NCBI RefSeq assembly: GCF_000498395.2
Contig: NZ_CP010979.1
Location: 1-64,000, forward strand
Length of the DNA: 64,000 bases
Direction: 5' to 3'
Source of the DNA: Pseudomonas putida S13.1.2
GTDB taxonomy: Bacteria > Pseudomonadota > Gammaproteobacteria > Pseudomonadales > Pseudomonadaceae
Below are positions 60,628-64,000 of the stretch, one piece after another. Below the pieces are notes generated by a model. It did no database searches. It was not told the origin of the DNA and saw only the letters and a list, made by a program, of their open reading frames with translations. The first letter of the stretch is position 1; each line of letters begins with the position of its first letter. The position numbers and the translations under genes were made by a program.

Positions 60628-61863
60628 ATGGCGTTGATCGTACAGAAATTTGGCGGCACCTCTGTCGGTTCCATCGAGCGGATCGAGCAGGTAGCCGAAA
60701 AGGTCAAGAAACACCGTGAAGCGGGCGACGACCTGGTGGTAGTGCTGTCGGCCATGAGCGGTGAAACCAATCGCCTGATCGACCTGGCCAAGCAGATCAC
60801 CGATCAGCCGGTTCCGCGTGAACTGGACGTGATCGTGTCGACGGGTGAGCAGGTCACCATTGCCCTGCTGACCATGGCCTTGATCAAGCGTGGTGTGCCA
60901 GCGGTGTCCTACACCGGCAACCAGGTGCGCATCCTCACCGACAGCTCGCACAACAAGGCGCGCATCCTGCAGATCGACGACCAGAAGATTCGTGCCGACC
61001 TCAAGGAAGGCCGCGTGGTCGTGGTAGCAGGCTTCCAGGGCGTCGACGAGCACGGCAGCATCACCACCTTGGGCCGTGGCGGCTCCGACACCACTGGCGT
61101 GGCCCTGGCGGCGGCGCTGAAGGCTGACGAGTGCCAGATCTACACCGACGTCGATGGCGTCTACACCACCGACCCGCGCGTTGTGCCACAGGCCCGTCGC
61201 CTGGAGAAGATCACCTTCGAAGAGATGCTGGAAATGGCCAGCCTCGGTTCCAAGGTGCTGCAGATCCGTTCGGTGGAGTTCGCCGGCAAGTACAACGTTC
61301 CGCTGCGCGTGCTGCACAGCTTCAAGGAGGGTCCGGGTACCCTCATTACCATTGATGAAGAGGAATCCATGGAACAGCCGATCATTTCCGGTATCGCCTT
61401 CAACCGTGATGAAGCCAAGCTGACCATTCGCGGCGTGCCGGACACCCCGGGCGTGGCCTTCAAGATCCTCGGCCCGATCAGCGCCTCGAACATCGAAGTC
61501 GACATGATCGTGCAGAACGTTGCCCACGATAACACCACCGACTTCACCTTCACCGTACACCGCAACGAGTACGAGAGCGCGAAAAACGTGCTGGAAAACA
61601 CTGCCCGCGAAATCGGTGCCCGTGAAGTCATCGGCGATACCAAGATCGCCAAGGTCTCGATCGTTGGCGTTGGCATGCGTTCGCACGCCGGTGTTGCCAG
61701 CCGCATGTTCGAAGCCCTGGCCAAGGAGAGCATCAACATCCAGATGATCTCCACCTCCGAGATCAAGGTTTCGGTCGTGATCGAAGAGAAGTACCTGGAG
61801 CTGGCCGTGCGCGCGCTGCACACCGCGTTCGAGCTCGACGCACCTGTCCGACAGGGCGAGTAA
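60628..61863 (+). CDS. lysC: Aspartate kinase
   Basis: 411-residue kinase starting the aspartate family (lysine, threonine, methionine). The N-terminal kinase domain has KFGGTSVGSIERI and VVVAGFQGVDEHGSITTLGRGGSDTT; the C-terminal third carries two ACT domains that bind feedback inhibitors (lysine/threonine). The ATG at 60628 is the standard N-terminus MALIVQKFGGTS. An in-frame ATG at 61369 with its own ribosome site could produce a separate regulatory subunit. Confidence 0.95.
   Translation: MALIVQKFGGTSVGSIERIEQVAEKVKKHREAGDDLVVVLSAMSGETNRLIDLAKQITDQPVPRELDVIVSTGEQVTIALLTMALIKRGVPAVSYTGNQVRILTDSSHNKARILQIDDQKIRADLKEGRVVVVAGFQGVDEHGSITTLGRGGSDTTGVALAAALKADECQIYTDVDGVYTTDPRVVPQARRLEKITFEEMLEMASLGSKVLQIRSVEFAGKYNVPLRVLHSFKEGPGTLITIDEEESMEQPIISGIAFNRDEAKLTIRGVPDTPGVAFKILGPISASNIEVDMIVQNVAHDNTTDFTFTVHRNEYESAKNVLENTAREIGAREVIGDTKIAKVSIVGVGMRSHAGVASRMFEALAKESINIQMISTSEIKVSVVIEEKYLELAVRALHTAFELDAPVRQGE
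61369..61863 (+). other. Possible internal translation start in lysC (beta subunit)
   Basis: ATG at 61369 (MEQPIISGIAFNRDEAKLTI) is preceded by GAAGAGGAA, a good ribosome site 5-7 bases away. It would give a 164-residue ACT-only polypeptide, like the beta subunit of alpha2-beta2 aspartate kinases such as in Corynebacterium and Bacillus. Not known for this gene. Confidence 0.4.
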
Positions 61864-61874
61864 GGCGCTGTCAG

Positions 61875-61900
61875 GAAGGGCGCGGCTTGCCGCGCCCTTC
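61875..61900 (+). terminator. Hairpin after lysC
   Basis: GAAGGGCGCGG-CTTG-CCGCGCCCTTC: perfect 11-bp stem, followed by GCGTTT; weak T-run, so a partial terminator. Confidence 0.6.
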
Positions 61901-62028
61901 GCGTTTCTGCTCGTCACGCAGGCCCTGTCCTGCCCTGTGCGGCGAGTAACCGGGGCCGGGTCGTCGTCCACGACCAGGCCCGATACCAAAGACTGTTACC
62001 CCTGAATGTTTTGCGTAAGGAGAAAGCT

Positions 62029-62217
62029 ATGTTGATTCTGACTCGTCGGTGCGCCGAGAGCCTGATCATTGGAGACGGCGAGATCACCGTGACGGTGCTT
62101 GGCGTCAAAGGCAACCAGGTGCGTATTGGCGTCAGCGCCCCGAAAGAAGTGGCCGTTCACCGCGAGGAAATCTACCTGCGGATCAAGAAAGAGAAGGATG
62201 AAGAGCCAAGCCTTTAA
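62029..62217 (+). CDS. rsmA: RsmA/CsrA-family translational regulator
   Basis: 62-residue RNA-binding protein. The sequence [19 protein letters not shown] and [21 protein letters not shown] are the CsrA core: it binds GGA-containing hairpins to block or alter translation and controls secondary metabolism, motility and biofilm. The length and Cys8 match what I recall of P. putida RsmA among its several paralogues. AAGGAG lies 6 bases before the ATG. Location between lysC and tRNA-Ser matches other pseudomonads. Confidence 0.95.
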   Translation: MLILTRRCAESLIIGDGEITVTVLGVKGNQVRIGVSAPKEVAVHREEIYLRIKKEKDEEPSL

Positions 62218-62243
62218 TTTTTTTGAAGTTTTTTTCAAAAAAA
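62218..62243 (+). terminator. AT-only inverted repeat after rsmA
   Basis: TTTTTTTGAA-GTTTTT-TTCAAAAAAA: perfect 10-bp arms almost without GC, starting right after the stop. Unusual as a terminator, since the stem is weak, but it is followed by no tail; function uncertain. Confidence 0.4.
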
Positions 62244-62246
62244 GGG

Positions 62247-62275
62247 TTGCAAAGGTGAAAGAGGTTCTTTAATAT
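62247..62275 (+). promoter_or_regulatory. Promoter of tRNA-Ser
   Basis: TTGCAA (62247-62252), 17 bases, TAATAT (62270-62275), starting near 62282. Confidence 0.65.
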
Positions 62276-62289
62276 TCGCCTCGTGTTGC

Positions 62290-62380
62290 GGTGAGGTGGC
62301 CGAGTGGCCGAAGGCGCTCCCCTGCTAAGGGAGTATACCTCATAAGGGTATCGGGGGTTCGAATCCCCCCTTCACCGCCA
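62290..62380 (+). tRNA. tRNA-Ser(GCT)
   Basis: 91 bases including the encoded CCA. Acceptor GGTGAGG pairs with CTTCACC, D-loop with GCCGAGTGG, anticodon loop CTGCTAA giving GCT, long type II variable arm and T-loop TTCGAAT. The long arm identifies serine. Confidence 0.96.
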
Positions 62381-62444
62381 TTATTCGCTTAGGGCGCTGT
62401 AAACGGTAAGAACGCTAAGTAGTTGATTTTAAACGAAAAAGTTC

Positions 62445-62472
62445 TTGCAAAAATGTTTCAGCGACCTATAAT
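62445..62472 (+). promoter_or_regulatory. Promoter of the tRNA-Arg cluster
   Basis: TTGCAA (62445-62450), 16 bases, TATAAT (62467-62472), then a GC-rich discriminator GCGCGGC, typical of stringently controlled stable RNA promoters. Confidence 0.85.
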
Positions 62473-62486
62473 GCGCGGCAAGACAC

Positions 62487-62563
62487 GGACTCATAGCTCA
62501 GCTGGATAGAGTACTCGGCTACGAACCGAGCGGTCACAGGTTCGAATCCTGTTGAGTCCGCCA
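62487..62563 (+). tRNA. tRNA-Arg(ACG), copy 1
   Basis: 77 bases. Acceptor GGACTCA/TGAGTCC, anticodon loop CTACGAA giving ACG (read as ICG after deamination), encoded CCA. In its T-stem it has ACAGG/CCTGT where copies 2 and 3 have GCAGG/CCTGC. Confidence 0.97.
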
Positions 62564-62635
62564 CTTTTGAAGTGGCTTTGTTTGCAAGGCTGCTTCAAGA
62601 AACCAGTGGTAATCTGGTCTAAAACTACCAATTGC

Positions 62636-62712
62636 GGACTCATAGCTCAGCTGGATAGAGTACTCGGCTACGAACCGAGCGGTCGCAGGTTCGAATCCTG
62701 CTGAGTCCGCCA
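62636..62712 (+). tRNA. tRNA-Arg(ACG), copy 2
   Basis: Identical to copy 3 and different from copy 1 at two paired T-stem positions. Spacer after it is nearly the same as the one after copy 1, showing tandem duplication. Confidence 0.97.
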
Positions 62713-62784
62713 CTTTTTGAAGTGGCTCTGCTTGCAAAGCGACTTCAGTCAACCAGTGGTAATCTGGTCTAAAACTACCACCAC

Positions 62785-62861
62785 GGACTCATAGCTCAGC
62801 TGGATAGAGTACTCGGCTACGAACCGAGCGGTCGCAGGTTCGAATCCTGCTGAGTCCGCCA
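62785..62861 (+). tRNA. tRNA-Arg(ACG), copy 3
   Basis: Third copy with encoded CCA. A strong terminator follows 12 bases later, so the three copies form one unit. Confidence 0.97.
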
Positions 62862-62873
62862 TACCCCATCAAG

Positions 62874-62906
62874 AAGCCCGCTCAATTGAGCGGGCTTTTT
62901 GTTTTT
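62874..62906 (+). terminator. Rho-independent terminator of the tRNA-Arg cluster
   Basis: AAGCCCGCTCAA-TTGAGCGGGCTTTTTG: perfect 12-bp palindrome and T-runs. Confidence 0.95.
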
Positions 62907-63015
62907 CTGCGCTACTGAATTGTGGCGATGCCGATCTAAGCTCTTCTGTAATGATCATGGTGTAGCGTGTGGCTGCGAGGCAATCCCAAATTGTCAGGCG
63001 CAACGTACCTGAACC

Positions 63016-63108
63016 TCAATGTGCCTCCCCATCCACAACAACCGTCGCACTGATAGCTTCGAGCGTTGTCCCATCTTTATCACGCAAACGATTGTTCTGG
63101 CCAAAAAT
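63016..63108 (-). pseudogene. Possible remnant of a lost gene
   Basis: Reading the minus strand gives a 30-residue piece ending DKDGTTLEAISATVVVDGEAH then stop, with a stop codon just before it and no start codon. Composition is protein-like, not low-complexity. It may be the 3' end of a decayed gene beside the tRNA cluster or chance. Confidence 0.25.
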
Positions 63109-63180
63109 TTAAGCGATCTGACAGCTTGAGCAGTGTATGATTGCGCCCGTCAGCCCCGCCGGGGCTTGTGGAAAACCACC

Positions 63181-63240
63181 ATGGACTTACCCAGTAGTTA
63201 CTCGCTAACAGAATTCATACAGAAAGATCTGACCGATTGA
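63181..63240 (+). CDS. Possible leader peptide of mgtE, 19 residues
   Basis: ATG at 63181 with GTGGA about 8 bases before; encodes MDLPSSYSLTEFIQKDLTD then TGA. It ends 40 bases before mgtE, directly ahead of a hairpin next to the mgtE ribosome site. Leader peptides control other magnesium transporters, but this one is an inference. Confidence 0.35.
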   Translation: MDLPSSYSLTEFIQKDLTD

Positions 63241-63242
63241 TT

Positions 63243-63268
63243 CTCCCGGCGTGCTCCGCTGCTGGGAG
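63243..63268 (+). promoter_or_regulatory. Hairpin at the mgtE ribosome site
   Basis: CTCCCGGC and GCTGGGAG pair over 8 bp (one G-T), loop of 10. The right arm ends one base before GGAG (63270-63273), the ribosome site of mgtE, so folding could limit translation. Confidence 0.5.
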
Positions 63269-63280
63269 TGGAGTTCGCCT

Positions 63281-64000
63281 ATGACTGAAGTAGAAGTAAA
63301 AAAAGCGCAAGAAAGCTTGCAGGATCGCCTGGCCCAGGTGGTCGAACTGCTGCAACGCCAGCGTGTGGTCGAAGACCTGACGCACCGCCAGGAAGGCGCG
63401 CACAACGACCTGGTCGAAAACCTGGTCCACCGCCAGAATCTCGTCGAGCTGCAGCGCAAGCTTGATGACCTGCACCCCGCCGACATCGCCTATATCCTCG
63501 AAGCCTTGCCCCTGGAAGACCGCCTGACGGTCTGGCAGCTGGTGCGCTCGGATCGCGATGGCGACATCCTGCTGGAAGTTTCCGATTCGGTTCGTCAATC
63601 GTTGATCGCCGACATGGACGATCACGAGCTGCTGGCCGCCGCCAAGGAAATGGACGCCGACGAGCTGGCCGACCTGGCCCCTGAGCTGCCGCGCGACGTT
63701 GTTCATGAGCTGATGGAAACCCTCGATGCCCAGCAACGCGAGCGTGTGCGCTCTGCGCTGAGCTACGACGAGGAGCAGGTCGGTGCGCTGATGGACTTCG
63801 AGATGGTCACCATCCGCGAAGACGTCAGCCTGGAAGTGGTACTGCGCTACCTGCGCCGCCTGAAAGAGCTGCCCAACCACACCGACAAACTGTTTGTGGT
63901 CGACTATGACGGCATCCTGAAAGGGGTATTGCCGATCAAGCGTTTGCTGGTCAACGACCCGGAGAAGAAGGTAGCGGAGGTCATGGCGACCGACCCGGTG
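63281..64000 (+). CDS. mgtE: Magnesium transporter MgtE (partial)
   Basis: The first 240 residues are present; the membrane domain lies beyond the window. They comprise the cytoplasmic N-domain (DDLHPADIAYILEALPLEDR near 60, MDADELADLAPELPRDVVHELM near 122) and the beginning of the CBS pair (DFEMVTIREDVSLEVVL; KLFVVDYDGILKGVLPIKRLLV), which gates the Mg2+ channel by sensing internal magnesium. The ATG at 63281 has GGAG 7 bases upstream. The first 40 residues are a pseudomonad extension with Glu/Gln-rich, coiled-coil-like sequence. Confidence 0.93.
   Translation, partial: MTEVEVKKAQESLQDRLAQVVELLQRQRVVEDLTHRQEGAHNDLVENLVHRQNLVELQRKLDDLHPADIAYILEALPLEDRLTVWQLVRSDRDGDILLEVSDSVRQSLIADMDDHELLAAAKEMDADELADLAPELPRDVVHELMETLDAQQRERVRSALSYDEEQVGALMDFEMVTIREDVSLEVVLRYLRRLKELPNHTDKLFVVDYDGILKGVLPIKRLLVNDPEKKVAEVMATDPV

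Larger units (their letters stand above)
62862..63180. other. Intergenic region between the tRNA cluster and mgtE leader
   Basis: Contains the tRNA terminator, a coding-like remnant on the minus strand (63016-63108), a TATGAT -10-like sequence at 63136-63141 and a short GC hairpin at 63152-63166 (AGCCCC-GCC-GGGGCT). The rest, about 62910-63010, shows no gene. Confidence 0.5.

Noticed and set aside
62487..62861. The tRNA-Arg cluster as an integration site of a genomic island.
   Set aside because: No integrase and no repeated tRNA 3' end downstream within the window.
63141..63280. M-box magnesium riboswitch before mgtE.
   Set aside because: The leader is too short and lacks the three-helix core I would expect.

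Overview
The window is GC-rich, densely packed chromosomal DNA from a fluorescent pseudomonad, most probably of the Pseudomonas putida group. Support comes from recognised protein families, from gene order matching what I recall of P. putida KT2440 and P. aeruginosa (gbuA-gbuR-chemoreceptor; recQ-marR-plpD; trkH-nitroreductase-CpxRA-like genes; phhABR; aotJQMP-argR-aruCFGDB-astE; alaS-lysC-rsmA-tRNAs-mgtE), and from many pseudomonad REP palindromes between genes. No search was run, so species and orthology are judgements from sequence and memory. I see no prophage, insertion sequence, integron, CRISPR array or rRNA: this is core genome, and the unusual content is mostly small ORFs, leaders, operators and repeats.

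Layout. Bases 1-7.7 kb: a truncated MFS transporter with a divergent PtrR-like LysR regulator; a 42-residue PA1414-family protein behind an Anr-type promoter; a sodium/solute symporter and 4-guanidinobutyrase (gbuA) with its divergent regulator gbuR around a long palindrome; an Aer-type aerotaxis receptor with a FliA-type promoter; a DTW-domain tRNA enzyme. 7.8-20.5 kb: TolC-like LapE, two small conserved genes, recQ, a SlyA/MarR regulator, the patatin autotransporter plpD, a selenoprotein-W-like redox protein, an EamA transporter with an AraC regulator, an LpxH-like phosphoesterase, an Mpo1-like protein and an AraC regulator. 20.4-31 kb: trkH, a nitroreductase, a Cpx-like system (response regulator, Spy-like protein, kinase), yciI-yciB, then RNase AM-like, YciO-like, scpA, scpB and rluB.

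31-42.4 kb: aroP with an odd leader ORF, a LysR regulator divergent from a large flavin/iron-sulfur oxidoreductase, an MFS transporter, the phenylalanine hydroxylase genes phhA-phhB and divergent phhR with two PhhR boxes, and a DUF2790 protein. 42.8-57.5 kb: acetyl-CoA synthetase, the arginine/ornithine ABC transporter aotJQMP, its regulator argR, and the complete arginine succinyltransferase pathway aruC-aruF-aruG-astD-astB-(small His-tailed protein)-astE. Uptake, sensing and catabolism of arginine are therefore in one 12-kb block with ArgR-type half-sites before aotJ and aruC. 57.9-64 kb: alaS, lysC, rsmA, one tRNA-Ser(GCT), three tandem tRNA-Arg(ACG) and the start of mgtE with a structured leader.

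Shared themes are amino-acid and guanidino-compound catabolism (gbu, aroP, phh, aot/aru) and control by divergent regulators. Two operons, spy-kinase and aotJ-aotQ, have an intrinsic-terminator-like hairpin placed inside them, which would let the first gene be made in excess over the next.
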